Shown here one piece after another: positions 1 to 8,664 of a DNA stretch of 58,910 nucleotides. Position 1 is the stretch's first letter. Each line of letters begins with the position of its first letter. This DNA comes from Cellulosimicrobium composti (GTDB lineage: Bacteria > Actinomycetota > Actinomycetes > Actinomycetales > Cellulomonadaceae): NCBI RefSeq assembly GCF_009711085.1, contig NZ_WMKA01000019.1, forward strand, positions 1-58,910, in the 5' to 3' direction. A program made the position numbers and the translations under genes. The notes below the pieces were generated by a model, which saw only the letters and a list, made by a program, of their open reading frames with translations, was not told the DNA's origin and did not search any database.

Positions 1-1
1 C

Positions 2-1039
2 GGCACGCCCGCCGGGGGCGGGTGGCGGGCCGCCGCCGCGCTGCGCCTCGCCGTGGCGGGCGTCCTCGCCGCGACCGCCGGGACGGTCGAGTCGCTGCAC
101 GTCGCGCACGTCGTGGGCGGGGGAGCGGTCTTCGCCGTCGGGCTGGCGTGGGCGCTCGCCGCGGGCGGCGTCGCGCTCGGCGCGGGCCTCGTCGCGGCCC
201 GGGTCGCACCCGCTCGCGCGGCCGGTACCGTCCGCCGCTGGGCCGTGGCGCCCGCTGCCGTGCTCGTGGTGGCCGGGGCCGTCGCGAACGTGCGCCCGGT
301 CTGGGGCGCCATCGCGACCGTGTGGGCCGTCGAGGTCGCGCTGCTCGTGCTCCTCGTGGTCGGGGTGCGGCGCGCCGTCCGCGGCGTGCACGACCTCCCG
401 CCCGCGTGGTGCACGTGGCTCCTCGCGCTCGCCGCGGCGATCGGCGCGTGGTCACCGCGCGAGCTGCGCGTCGAGGTCTTCTCGCTCCCGCTCGGCGCCG
501 GTCTCCTCGTCGCGGGCTACCTCGCGCTCGCGGCGGGCACGACGGCACGTGGCGCGGGAGGGGGCGGCGCGCCGGCGGGCGACGGTGCGTCGGGTGCGGG
601 TGCGGGTGCGGGTGCGGGTGCCGGGCCGGACGGCGCGGTCCGGAGCGCGCCGCCGTCGCTCGCGGCGTGGCCCGTCGGGTTCGCCGGGTCGTGGCGCACG
701 CTCGCGCCCGGGCTGCTCGCGGTCGTCGGGCCGTCGGTCCTCGCGACGTACACCGACGCGCGCACGTGGCGGGCGGTTCTCGTCGTCGTGCTCGCGCTCG
801 CCGCGGTGCTCGTCGGCACGCGTGCCCACCTCGCCGCGCCGTTCCTGCTCGGCGTCGCGGTGCTGCCGGTCGAGATCCTCGTGGTGTTCGTGTCCCAGCT
901 CGGCACACGCATCTCCGCGGGGCCGTGGATGCTCACGCTCGCCGCGGCGGGTGGCCTGCTGCTCATCATCGCGACGTACTCCGAGCGCCGGATCGCGGCC
1001 TCCGGGGGCGCGGCGTCGTACCTGCGCGACCTCCGCTGA
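2..1039 (+). CDS. Multipass membrane protein, 5' truncated (SCO7613-like C-terminus)
   Basis: The reading frame is open from the first bases, so the gene begins upstream of the window and only its last ~345 residues are visible. These consist of about ten hydrophobic Ala/Val/Leu-rich segments separated by short Arg-rich turns, with a Gly/Ala-rich low-complexity loop in the middle encoded by a hexanucleotide repeat. The terminal segment (SAGPWMLTLAAAGGLLLIIATYSERR) followed by a short Arg-containing tail resembles the end of the large actinobacterial membrane proteins labelled SCO7613-like; that resemblance is from memory. No catalytic motif is visible and the function is unknown. It ends about 120 bp before the GH95 gene on the same strand but looks functionally unrelated. 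Confidence 0.6.
   Translation, partial: GTPAGGGWRAAAALRLAVAGVLAATAGTVESLHVAHVVGGGAVFAVGLAWALAAGGVALGAGLVAARVAPARAAGTVRRWAVAPAAVLVVAGAVANVRPVWGAIATVWAVEVALLVLLVVGVRRAVRGVHDLPPAWCTWLLALAAAIGAWSPRELRVEVFSLPLGAGLLVAGYLALAAGTTARGAGGGGAPAGDGASGAGAGAGAGAGPDGAVRSAPPSLAAWPVGFAGSWRTLAPGLLAVVGPSVLATYTDARTWRAVLVVVLALAAVLVGTRAHLAAPFLLGVAVLPVEILVVFVSQLGTRISAGPWMLTLAAAGGLLLIIATYSERRIAASGGAASYLRDLR
592..621 (+). repeat. Hexanucleotide tandem repeat (GGGTGC)x5
   Basis: Five perfect head-to-tail copies of GGGTGC inside the membrane protein gene. They encode an alternating Gly-Ala tract in a loop. The 6-bp unit keeps the frame whatever the copy number, so length variation would be tolerated. Confidence 0.9.
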
Positions 1040-1077
1040 GCACGCCGCCCCCCGACGAGGCGGATATACATCTGATC

Positions 1078-1093
1078 TATCATGCGTCATGAT
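1078..1093 (+). promoter_or_regulatory. Candidate operator/promoter upstream of the GH95 gene
   Basis: A perfect inverted repeat ATCATG-CGT-CATGAT (1079-1093) lies in an unusually AT-rich patch 68 bp before the fucosidase start. A -10-like TATCAT (1078-1083) overlaps its left arm. A repressor bound here would block transcription, which would suit sugar-induced control. No clear -35 hexamer is seen; the assignment is inference from position and symmetry. Confidence 0.4.
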
Positions 1094-1160
1094 GCTCATC
1101 AACGACGCGGCATCCGGCAGTGCGCGCGAAACACTAGATCATTGATGCTCTGGAGGTTCC

Positions 1161-4100
1161 ATGCCTGTCGACCGCCTGCTCGACCGCGAGGTCCCGCGCC
1201 GCCGCGCGCTCCAGCTCGGCGGCCTCGCCGCCGCCGTCCCGTTCCTCGCCGACCTGCTCGCCCCCGCCCCGGCCGCCGCGGCCACTGCCACCGCACCCGC
1301 CGCGCGCCGCGCGCCCGTCCCGCTCCCCGAGCTCTCGCCCCGCGCGCTGTGGTACTCGACCCCGGCGACGGACTGGTCGTCGCAGGCCCTGCCCGTCGGC
1401 AACGGCCGCCTCGGCGCGATGCTCTTCGGCCACCCGGACGAGGACCTCGTCCAGCTCAACGAGAACAGCCTGTGGGGCGGGCTCAACGACTACGACAACG
1501 CGCTCGCCGGCCAGCCCGACGGCGCGTACGACCTGGGCGTGCGCGGCTTCGGCTCCTACCGCGACTTCGGCCGGCTGCGCGTCACGTTCGGCGGGCGGCC
1601 CGTCGTCACCGCGCCCGGCGGCCCGTACCAGGACTCGGCGTCGAACGAGACGGTCGCGCAGACCTACGACGGCAGCAGCGCCACGAAGTGGTGCATCATC
1701 GAGCCGCCGCCGCACGTGCTGTGGCAGGCCGAGCTCCCCGCGCCGCGCGTCGTCTCGACGTACAGCCTGACGAGCGCGAACGACGTGCCCGAGCGCGACC
1801 CGCAGGACTGGACCGTGCTCGGCTCGCTCGACGGGACGACGTGGACCACGCTCGACACCCGCTCGCGGGGACCGTTCGAGCAGCGGCAGCAGCGCACGAC
1901 GTTCACGATCGCGAACCCCGGCGCGTACCGGTTCTACCGGGTCGACTTCGCGCCGAAGCCGGGCGTCAGCCACTTCCAGGTCGCGGAGGTCTCCCTCGGC
2001 GACGTCGACCTCGCGCAGGGCGACGCCGTCTACGTGTCGTCCCCGAGCGGGCACGCGGGCGAGGCGGACGGCGGGCTGGTCCGCAGCGTCGACGGCGACC
2101 CGGCCACGGCGTGGCGCGTCGCCGACGCCGGGGCGGCCGCGAGCTGGCAGGTCGAGCTCCCCGCGGCGCGCGCCCTCACGGGGTACGCCCTCACGACGAC
2201 GTCCGCCGGGGCCGACCTCGACCCGCGCTCGTGGCGGTTCGAGGCCTCGAACGACGGCGCCACGTGGACGACGCTCGACGCGCGCACCGACGTCGCATCC
2301 GGGCCGCGCGGCGGCGAGCGCGCGTTCACCGTCGCGAACACCGTCGCGTACGCGCTGTACCGGCTGACGATCACGTCGCCCGGCGCGTTCGAGGTCGCGG
2401 GCGTCGCGCTCACCGGCACCGGATTCGACTCGCGCACGCGCCGCGCCGTCGTGGGGTACCGCCGCGCGCTCGACACGGCCGTCGGCGTGCACAGCACGTC
2501 GTTCACGACCACCGCCGGCACGGTGCTGCGCGAGACGTTCGCGAGCCGCGCGGCCGACGTCGTGGTGCTGCGGTACACGACCGACGCCGCGGACGGGCTC
2601 ACCGCGGACCTCACGCTCACGTCGGCGCAGGAGGGCGCCCCGACGACCGCGGACGCCGCGGCGCGGAGCCTCGCGTTCGCGGGCGAGATGGCGAACGAGC
2701 TGCGCCACGCGGCCGAGGTGCGCGTCGCGCACACCGACGGCGAGGTCACCGCGGCGGGCGCCGGCCTGCGCGTCGCGGGCGCGTCGACGCTCGTGCTCGT
2801 GCTCGACGCCCGCACGGACTACCGGATGAGCGCCGCGCACGGCTGGCGCGGCGAGGACCCGGTGCCGCGGCTCGCGGCGTCCCTCGACGCGGCGGCGGCG
2901 CGGTCGTTCGAGGACCTGCGCACCGAGCACGTCGCGCAGGTCGACGCGCTCATGTCGCGCGCCACCGTGCGGTGGGGGACGTCGCCCGCCGACGTCCTCG
3001 CCCTGCCCACCGCGCGCCGCCTCGCGCGCTACGCCGCGGGCGGCTCCGACCCGGCGCTCGAGCAGTCGCTCTTCGACTACGGGCGCTACCTGCTCCTCAG
3101 CTCCTCGCGCCCGGGCGGCCTCCCCGCGAACCTCCAGGGGCTGTGGAACGACTCGAACCAGCCGCCGTGGGCGTCGGACTACCACACCAACATCAACGTC
3201 CAGATGAACTACTGGGGCGCCGAGACGACGAACCTCCCCGAGTCCCACGAGGCGCTCGCGGCGTTCGTCGAGCAGGTCGCGGTGCCGAGCCGCGTGGCGA
3301 CGCGCAACGCGTTCGGGCAGGACGTGCGCGGCTGGACGGCGCGCACGTCGCAGAGCATCTTCGGCGGCAACGCGTGGGAGTGGAACACCGTCGCGAGCGC
3401 CTGGTACGCGCAGCACCTCTACGAGCACTGGGCGTTCACGCAGGACCGCGAGTTCCTCGAGGCGACGGCCTACCCGATGATCAAGGAGATCTGCGAGTTC
3501 TGGGAGGACCGCCTCAAGGAGCTCCCCGACGGCACCCTCGTCTCGCCGGACGGCTGGTCGCCCGAGCACGGGCCCCGCGAGGACGGCGTCATGCACGACC
3601 AGCAGATCGTGTGGGACCTGTTCCAGAACTACCTCGACTGCGCGGCCGCGCTCGGTGCGGACCCGGAGTACCGTGCGCGCGTCGCGGACATGCAGGCGCG
3701 GCTCGCCCCCAACAAGGTCGGGCGGTGGGGCCAGCTCCAGGAGTGGCAGACCGACCGGGACGACCCGAACGACCTGCACCGGCACACGTCCCACCTGTTC
3801 GCCGTCTACCCCGGGCGGCAGATCACCGCGTCGACGCCCGAGCTGCGCGCCGCCGCGCTCGTCTCGCTCAAGGCGCGCTGCGGCGAGCGCGAGGGCGTGC
3901 CCTTCAGCGAGGCCACCGTCTCGGGCGACTCGCGGCGGTCGTGGACGTGGCCGTGGCGCGCGGCCCTGTTCGCGCGCCTCGGCGACGCGGAGCGCGCGCG
4001 CTTCATGCTGCGCGGCCTGCTGCGGTTCAACACGCTGCCCAACCTCTTCGCCAACCACCCGCCGTTCCAGATGGACGGCAACTTCGGGATCACCGGTGCC

Positions 4101-4664
4101 GTCGCGGAGATGCTGCTCCAGAGCCACGACGGCGTGCTGCACCTGCTGCCCGCGCTGCCCGCCGAGTGGGCGGCCGAGGGGTCGTTCACCGGGCTGCGGG
4201 CGCGCGGCGGGTACGAGGTGAGCGTCGAGTGGCGCGACGGGCAGGTCGTGTCCTACGACGTCGTCGCCGACCGTGCGCCGAGCGTCGCGCCCGTGCGCGT
4301 GCGGGTCGACGGCGAGGACCGCCGCGTCGTGCCCGCGCACGGCGGGGAGCCGATGCGCGACCTCGGGCCGTGGGCGACGCCGACGGTCGAGGTGACGGCG
4401 ACGACGCGCGCGTTCGCGGGCACGGCGGTCGTCGCGGTGCGCGTCCTCAACGCGGGCGACGAGCCGGTCGACCTCACGGTCACGACGCCCTACGGCGAGA
4501 GGTCGTTCGCGGGCGTGGCGCCCGGGCAGAACGCCTACCAGTCGTTCTCCGCGCGGAGGGCCGACGTCCCGGCGGGCGAGGTGACCGTCGTCGCGACGGC
4601 CGTCGTCGAGGGCACGGAGACGTCGAGCACGACGACCGTCCCGTACGCCGCGTTCTCGGCCTGA
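1161..4664 (+). CDS. Secreted GH95 alpha-L-fucosidase with inserted discoidin-like domains
   Basis: 1167 aa. The N-terminus has a twin-arginine-like stretch ([10 protein letters not shown]), a hydrophobic core and an Ala-rich cleavage region, so Tat export is likely. The GH95 N-terminal domain starts near residue 66 ([23 protein letters not shown]). It is interrupted at about residues 143-425 by two F5/8-type C (CBM32-like) modules, each with an ATxW-like and SxDGxTWTTL pattern, and resumes at [12 protein letters not shown]. The (alpha/alpha)6 catalytic part carries N677 and N679 (NINVQMNYW), E802 (SPEHGP) and D972 (MDGNFG), matching the catalytic Asn pair, Glu and Asp of Bifidobacterium AfcA. 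A C-terminal beta domain, possibly NEW3-like, follows. The ATG was chosen because GGAGG lies 6-7 nt upstream. Expected to release terminal alpha-1,2-L-fucose or a related sugar (some GH95 act on galactosides). Confidence 0.88.
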   Translation: MPVDRLLDREVPRRRALQLGGLAAAVPFLADLLAPAPAAAATATAPAARRAPVPLPELSPRALWYSTPATDWSSQALPVGNGRLGAMLFGHPDEDLVQLNENSLWGGLNDYDNALAGQPDGAYDLGVRGFGSYRDFGRLRVTFGGRPVVTAPGGPYQDSASNETVAQTYDGSSATKWCIIEPPPHVLWQAELPAPRVVSTYSLTSANDVPERDPQDWTVLGSLDGTTWTTLDTRSRGPFEQRQQRTTFTIANPGAYRFYRVDFAPKPGVSHFQVAEVSLGDVDLAQGDAVYVSSPSGHAGEADGGLVRSVDGDPATAWRVADAGAAASWQVELPAARALTGYALTTTSAGADLDPRSWRFEASNDGATWTTLDARTDVASGPRGGERAFTVANTVAYALYRLTITSPGAFEVAGVALTGTGFDSRTRRAVVGYRRALDTAVGVHSTSFTTTAGTVLRETFASRAADVVVLRYTTDAADGLTADLTLTSAQEGAPTTADAAARSLAFAGEMANELRHAAEVRVAHTDGEVTAAGAGLRVAGASTLVLVLDARTDYRMSAAHGWRGEDPVPRLAASLDAAAARSFEDLRTEHVAQVDALMSRATVRWGTSPADVLALPTARRLARYAAGGSDPALEQSLFDYGRYLLLSSSRPGGLPANLQGLWNDSNQPPWASDYHTNINVQMNYWGAETTNLPESHEALAAFVEQVAVPSRVATRNAFGQDVRGWTARTSQSIFGGNAWEWNTVASAWYAQHLYEHWAFTQDREFLEATAYPMIKEICEFWEDRLKELPDGTLVSPDGWSPEHGPREDGVMHDQQIVWDLFQNYLDCAAALGADPEYRARVADMQARLAPNKVGRWGQLQEWQTDRDDPNDLHRHTSHLFAVYPGRQITASTPELRAAALVSLKARCGEREGVPFSEATVSGDSRRSWTWPWRAALFARLGDAERARFMLRGLLRFNTLPNLFANHPPFQMDGNFGITGAVAEMLLQSHDGVLHLLPALPAEWAAEGSFTGLRARGGYEVSVEWRDGQVVSYDVVADRAPSVAPVRVRVDGEDRRVVPAHGGEPMRDLGPWATPTVEVTATTRAFAGTAVVAVRVLNAGDEPVDLTVTTPYGERSFAGVAPGQNAYQSFSARRADVPAGEVTVVATAVVEGTETSSTTTVPYAAFSA

Positions 4665-4678
4665 CGGCTCGTCGCGCG

Positions 4679-4718
4679 GGCGCCGGGGCTGCCCCTGGTC
4701 ACAGGGCGCCCCGGCGCC
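4679..4718. terminator. Bidirectional terminator hairpin between convergent genes
   Basis: A perfect 11-bp stem GGCGCCGGGGC (4679-4689) / GCCCCGGCGCC (4708-4718) with a further inner CCCTG/CAGGG pairing. It overlaps the last codons of the ankyrin gene and lies 14 bp after the GH95 stop. There is no U-tract, as is usual in high-GC actinobacteria. Confidence 0.65.
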
Positions 4719-5559
4719 ACCTGTCGAGCGCCTCCTCGGTCGGGTACGCGGTGGGCGGCACGAACCACGGGCGGCCGTCCTTGGGGACGACCACCGGCCC
4801 CATGAGCACCTGCTCGGAGAAGTCCTTGCTGCGCAGATAGTCGACCGAGTTCCACATGACCACCCAGACGTCGCCGTGGTCGGCGACGGGCTCGACGTCG
4901 GGGTCGCCCTCCCAGAGCGCGAGCGGACGCCCCAGGTCGCGCTCGAGCTCGGCGAGCACCCCCGTGGCGACGGCCAGCGCCGCCGCGCGGTCCGCGACTG
5001 CCGGGGTGCCCGCGGCCGCTCCCTCGGTCGCGGCCCGCTCGTGGAGCAGGTCGGTCAGCCGGCGCGCGAGGTCGGCGCGCTGCTCCCCGAGGAGCGTCAC
5101 GGCCTCGAGCGTCGACCGCTCGGGCGGCGGGGGCGCGAGCGGGTCGAGCCCCGGGGCGTCGAGGAGCACGTCGTAGAACGGCGCGAGCTCGGCGTCCGTG
5201 AACGTCAGCTGGCGCGCCAGCGTCATGAGCGGCGTGCCGAACCGCTCGTGCGAGCGGTTCGGGTCGCAGCCGCCGTCGAGCAGCCGGCGCAGGAGGGGTG
5301 CGTCCGTCGCCGCGTCGAGCCGCGCGCTGCCGAGCAGCACGTGCGCCGTCGTGGCGCCGGCGCGCGTCACCGCCGCGGCGTCCGCCCCGTCGTCGAGCAA
5401 CCTCCCCGCGATCCGGGCCCGCTCGGGCGGCTTGTTGGCCAGCGCCGCGTGCAGCAGCGTGGAGCCGGTGCTGTCCGCCACGTTCGCGCGGGCCGGCTCG
5501 TGCACGGCCACGAACTCCTCGTACGTCCCTCTCCTGGCGGTGCGGAACAGATCCCCCAC
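4699..5559 (-). CDS. Ankyrin-repeat protein with C-terminal Imm35/YrhB-like domain
   Basis: 286 aa, cytosolic, no signal peptide. Residues ~25-140 contain helix-turn-helix ankyrin-type units (STLLHAAL..., LLDDGADAAAVTRAG, LLDGGCDPN). The last ~60 residues (VWVVMWNSVDYLRSKDFSEQ... MGPVVVPKDGRPWFVP) resemble the immunity protein 35/YrhB fold, in which a hydrophobic strand leads to a G-P-hydrophobic-V-x-K-x-G motif. Ankyrin and Imm35 modules are both known in immunity proteins of polymorphic toxin systems, but no toxin lies next to this gene. The GTG start at 5559 was chosen because GGGGAGAGG lies just upstream. Function unproven; the ankyrin part is clearer than the Imm35 assignment. Confidence 0.6.
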   Translation of the reverse strand: MGDLFRTARRGTYEEFVAVHEPARANVADSTGSTLLHAALANKPPERARIAGRLLDDGADAAAVTRAGATTAHVLLGSARLDAATDAPLLRRLLDGGCDPNRSHERFGTPLMTLARQLTFTDAELAPFYDVLLDAPGLDPLAPPPPERSTLEAVTLLGEQRADLARRLTDLLHERAATEGAAAGTPAVADRAAALAVATGVLAELERDLGRPLALWEGDPDVEPVADHGDVWVVMWNSVDYLRSKDFSEQVLMGPVVVPKDGRPWFVPPTAYPTEEALDRWRRGAL

Positions 5560-5598
5560 GGTCCTCTCCCCTGGCGTCGACGGTTGTCCCGGTCGACG

Positions 5599-6072
5599 TT
5601 ATCGGGTGCGGCGCTGCTGCTCGATGAGGGGGCGCAGGCGGTAGGGGATGAGCTCGCCCATCGAGAGCGACGTCTCGGTGCGCTCGACGCCGTCGATCGC
5701 GAGGATCGCGGCGTCGATGCGGAACAGGTGATCCGTGTCGCGGCACGCGACGGTGACGCGCAGGTCCGCCGTCCCGCTGCGCCCGAACGCCTGCACGACC
5801 TCGGGGATGCGCGCGAGGTCCTCGACGATGCGCGCGAGCTCCTTCTGCCGGAGCTGCACCTCGACGAACGCGGTGAGCGGGTGCCCGAGCACGTGCGGGT
5901 CGATGCGCCGGTCCAGGTCGAGGAACGCGCCCTCGGCCTCCAGGCGCGCGAGCCGCGCGGCGACCGTGTTGCGCGAGAGGCGCAGGCGGTCGGCGAGCGC
6001 GACGATCGTGGCCCGCGGGTCGTCGGCGAGGGCGAGCAGGAGGTCGAGGTCGACAGCGTCGGCGCTGTGCAT
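5599..6072 (-). CDS. Lrp/AsnC-family regulator, probably of the bkd/leucine operon
   Basis: 157 aa. Residues ~1-55 form the AsnC-type helix-turn-helix (LADRLRLSRNTVAARLARLEAEG) and residues ~60-145 the RAM ligand-binding domain (HPLTAFVEVQLRQ..., TADLRVTVACRD). It is divergent from the branched-chain keto acid dehydrogenase operon with ~140 bp between starts. Lrp-type BkdR proteins control bkd operons in other bacteria, and leucine or related keto acids are the usual effectors, so local control is a reasonable inference. The ATG at 6072 was chosen over an upstream in-frame ATG (6111) because family homology begins at once and a TAGGGT -10-like hexamer sits 7 nt before it; that hexamer overlaps AGGGTGAG, which could equally serve as a ribosome binding site. 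Confidence 0.85.
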   Translation of the reverse strand: MHSADAVDLDLLLALADDPRATIVALADRLRLSRNTVAARLARLEAEGAFLDLDRRIDPHVLGHPLTAFVEVQLRQKELARIVEDLARIPEVVQAFGRSGTADLRVTVACRDTDHLFRIDAAILAIDGVERTETSLSMGELIPYRLRPLIEQQRRTR

Positions 6073-6079
6073 GCTGCTC

Positions 6080-6104
6080 ACCCTAGCCGAGTGACCGCGA
6101 TCAC
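6080..6104 (-). promoter_or_regulatory. lrp promoter and candidate Lrp operator
   Basis: Reading leftwards, a -10-like TAGGGT (6085-6080) ends 7 nt before the lrp start. Just upstream of it is an imperfect 14-bp palindrome GTGACCGCGATCAC (6091-6104, six of seven pairs), placed where repressor binding would cover the lrp -35 to -10 spacer. Autoregulation with divergent control of bkd is inferred only. Confidence 0.4.
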
Positions 6105-6164
6105 AGTGCACGGTGCGTCGGACGTCGGTGGAGCCATGTGCGCGCCGCGGGTTACGTTCGCCCT

Positions 6165-6202
6165 ACCTCGGTCCTCGACGGAGAGGACCGGCTCCCCGAG
6201 GT
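6165..6202 (+). promoter_or_regulatory. Leader with alternative stem-loops before bkd E1 alpha
   Basis: Two mutually exclusive helices can form. One is a perfect 8-bp hairpin CGGTCCTC (6169-6176) / GAGGACCG (6183-6190). The other pairs ACCTCGG (6165-6171) with CCGAGGT (6196-6202) and would cover part of the ribosome binding site GAGGTGAGG. A -10-like TACGTT (6153-6158) would start transcription near 6165. Whether the switch works is unknown. Confidence 0.35.
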
Positions 6203-6214
6203 GAGGTGGCGACG

Positions 6215-7603
6215 ATGCCCAGCGAACCTGCGGTGCGGACCGGACCGACGGCGGCAACCCCGCCGAAGGCGTACGACGGTCACCGGGCGGCAACCCCGCG
6301 CGACGCACGAGCAGACCGGAAGAACGTGGTGCGCGACGTGCGCAAGGAGGCCCCTCCGCGGCAGGAACCGGAGGCCCCCGCGACGCCGACGCTGCGCCTG
6401 CTCGACGAGCAGGGCGCCCGACGCCCCGAGCCCGGGCTCGACCGCTGGCTCGCGGACCTCGACCCCACGGCCGCCGACGAGGCGGCACGCACCGCGGCCC
6501 GCGCGACCCTCGTGCGCCTCTACGAGGACATGGTCGTCGCGCGCCGCGTGGACGCGGAGGCGACGGCGCTCCAGCGGCAGGGCGAGCTCGCGCTGTGGCC
6601 CCCGCTGCTCGGCCAGGAGGCGGCCCAGGTCGGCTCGGCGCGCGCGCTGCGCGACGACGACTTCGTCTTCTCCTCCTACCGCGAGCACGCCGTCGCGCGC
6701 GTCCGCGGCGCGGCGCTCGTCGACCTCGTGCGCGTGTGGCGCGGCGTCGCGGTCTCCGGGTGGGACCCGTACGCGATCAACATGGCGTCGCCGCAGGTCA
6801 TCATCGGCGCGCAGGCGCTGCACGCGACCGGGTGGGCGATGGGCGTGCAGCTCGACGTCGACGCGGGACGGGTCGACGCGGGCGCGGGCCTGCCCGTCGG
6901 CGTCGCGTACTTCGGCGACGGCGCGATGAGCCAGGGCGACGTCAACGAGGCGTTCGTCTTCTCCTCCACGTACCGCTCCCCGGTCGTGTTCTTCTGCCAG
7001 AACAACCAGTGGGCGATCTCCGAGCCCGTCGCGCTCCAGTCGCGCGTCCCCCTCGCCGAGCGCGCGCGGGGCTTCGGCATGCCGGGCGTGCGCGTGGACG
7101 GCAACGACGTGCTCGCGGTCCTCGCCGTGACGCGCGCCGCCGTCGACCGGGCGCGGCGCGACGGTGGCCCGACGCTGGTCGAGGCCGTCACCTACCGCAT
7201 GGGCCCGCACACCACCGCCGACGACCCCAAGCGGTACCGCGACGCGGCCGAGGTCGAGGAGTGGACCGGGCGCGACCCGATCGCGCGGTACGAGGCGTAC
7301 CTGCGGTCCGTCGGGGTGCTCGACGACGCCGAGGCCGCGCGCGTGCGGGGCGTCGCCGACGACGCGGCCGCCGAGCTGCGCGCCGGGTGCGTCGCGCTCG
7401 CCGACCCGCCGCCCCTGTCGCTCTTCGACCACGTGTACGCCGAGCCGCACCACGCGCTCGAGCGCGAGCGCGCCGAGTACGCGCACTACCTCGCGTCGTT
7501 CGGCGACGACGACGGGCCGGGGGACGACGGCGCGGGCGGGCCGGGTGCGCCGGGCGACCGGGCGGCGTCGGGCACCGGCGCGACGACGGGGGTGGCGCGA
7601 TGA
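6215..7603 (+). CDS. bkdA: Branched-chain 2-oxo acid dehydrogenase E1 subunit alpha
   Basis: 462 aa. Thiamine-diphosphate-dependent decarboxylase subunit of the BCKDH complex; with E1 beta it acts on keto acids of leucine, isoleucine and valine. The ThDP motif is clear: GDGAMSQGDVNEAF followed ~24 residues later by CQNNQWAIS. The GPHTTADDPKRYR loop and C-terminal LFDHVYAEPH are typical of actinobacterial E1 alpha. About 65 N-terminal residues are Pro/Ala/charged and poorly conserved, and contain a 12-nt direct repeat (6252-6263 and 6288-6299) exactly 36 nt apart. The ATG at 6215 was chosen for the ribosome binding site GAGGTGAGG at 6199-6207. It is the first gene of the operon and overlaps E1 beta by ATGA. 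A pyruvate dehydrogenase-type E1 is the alternative, but the downstream genes favour branched-chain substrates. Confidence 0.88.
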   Translation: MPSEPAVRTGPTAATPPKAYDGHRAATPRDARADRKNVVRDVRKEAPPRQEPEAPATPTLRLLDEQGARRPEPGLDRWLADLDPTAADEAARTAARATLVRLYEDMVVARRVDAEATALQRQGELALWPPLLGQEAAQVGSARALRDDDFVFSSYREHAVARVRGAALVDLVRVWRGVAVSGWDPYAINMASPQVIIGAQALHATGWAMGVQLDVDAGRVDAGAGLPVGVAYFGDGAMSQGDVNEAFVFSSTYRSPVVFFCQNNQWAISEPVALQSRVPLAERARGFGMPGVRVDGNDVLAVLAVTRAAVDRARRDGGPTLVEAVTYRMGPHTTADDPKRYRDAAEVEEWTGRDPIARYEAYLRSVGVLDDAEAARVRGVADDAAAELRAGCVALADPPPLSLFDHVYAEPHHALERERAEYAHYLASFGDDDGPGDDGAGGPGAPGDRAASGTGATTGVAR

Positions 7604-8664
7604 CCGGCCAGACCCTCACGCTCGCCAAGGCCCTCGGCGCCGGGCTGTACCGCGCGATGACGGACGACGACCGCGTCGTCGTCATGGGCGAGGACGTCGG
7701 CCGGCTCGGCGGCGTCTACCGCGTGACCGACGGCCTCCAGGCGGAGTTCGGGGAGCGGCGGGTGCTCGACACGCCGCTCGCGGAGTCGGGGATCATCGGG
7801 ACGGCCGTCGGGCTCGCCTACCGCGGGTACCGCCCGGTGTGCGAGATCCAGTTCGACGGCTTCGTGTTCGTCGCGTTCGACCAGATCCTGTCCCAGCTCG
7901 CGAAGATGCACGCACGCACCGGCGGGAAGGTGCGCCTGCCGATCACGATCCGCATCCCCGTGGGCGGCGGCATCGGGGCGGCCGAGCACCACTCGGAGTC
8001 TCCCGAGGCGCTGTTCGCGCACACGGCCGGGCTGCGCGTCGTGTCCGTCGCGAACCCGCAGGACGCGTACACCGTGCTGCGCCAGGCCGTCGCGTGCGAC
8101 GACCCGGTGATCTTCTTCGAGCCCAAGCGGCGCTACCACCTCAAGGGCGAGGTCGACCTCGACCCCGTCGACCCGCTGCCCCTGGACCGGGCGCGCGTCG
8201 TGCGCGAGGGGACCGACGTCACGCTCGTCACGTGGGGCGGCCTGGTCGGGACGGCGCTCGACGCCGCGGTCGCCGCGTCCGACGACGGCGTGTCCGTCGA
8301 GGTGATCGACCTGCGCTCGCTCTCGCCGATCGACCACGACACCGTGGCGGCGTCGGTCCGGAAGACGGGCCGCGTCGTCGTGACGCACGAGGCGCCGCGG
8401 CAGGCCGGGCTCGGCGCGGAGATCGCCGCGACCGTGACCGACCGCTGCTTCGAGTACCTGGAGGCCGCGCCGGTCCGCGTCACCGGGCACGGCATGCCGT
8501 ACCCGCCCGCGAAGCTCGAGGGCCACTACCTGCCGGACCTCGACCGCATCCTCGACGGCGTCGACCGCGTGCTGGGCCGGGTCGAGCCGTTCGTGCCGAC
8601 GGCCCCGGCCGCGCCCCGGTCCGGTGCGGCGGACGCGCGTCCCGTCGAGGCGGTGGCCCGATGA
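7600..8664 (+). CDS. bkdB: Branched-chain 2-oxo acid dehydrogenase E1 subunit beta
   Basis: 354 aa. Pyrimidine-binding and C-terminal transketolase domains of the alpha2beta2 E1. Recognisable signatures are MGEDVGRLGGVYRVTDGL, DTPLAESGIIGTAVGLAYRG (with the Glu that contacts the ThDP aminopyrimidine), EIQFDGFVFVAFDQI, and the HHSESPEALFAHTAGLRVV segment. The C-terminal half (TLVTWGG, IDLRSLSPIDHDTV, VVTHEAPRQAGLGAEIAA) is standard. It starts inside the stop codon of E1 alpha (ATGA) and ends inside the start of E2, so the three subunits are translationally coupled. Confidence 0.93.
   Translation: MTGQTLTLAKALGAGLYRAMTDDDRVVVMGEDVGRLGGVYRVTDGLQAEFGERRVLDTPLAESGIIGTAVGLAYRGYRPVCEIQFDGFVFVAFDQILSQLAKMHARTGGKVRLPITIRIPVGGGIGAAEHHSESPEALFAHTAGLRVVSVANPQDAYTVLRQAVACDDPVIFFEPKRRYHLKGEVDLDPVDPLPLDRARVVREGTDVTLVTWGGLVGTALDAAVAASDDGVSVEVIDLRSLSPIDHDTVAASVRKTGRVVVTHEAPRQAGLGAEIAATVTDRCFEYLEAAPVRVTGHGMPYPPAKLEGHYLPDLDRILDGVDRVLGRVEPFVPTAPAAPRSGAADARPVEAVAR

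Noticed and set aside
1134-4340. Very long open frame on the minus strand opposite the GH95 gene
   Set aside because: Arg/Ala/Pro/Val-rich with no motif; a codon shadow of the real plus-strand gene, as are similar long frames opposite or in other frames at 8480-11734, 11746-14148, 35078-36151 and elsewhere.
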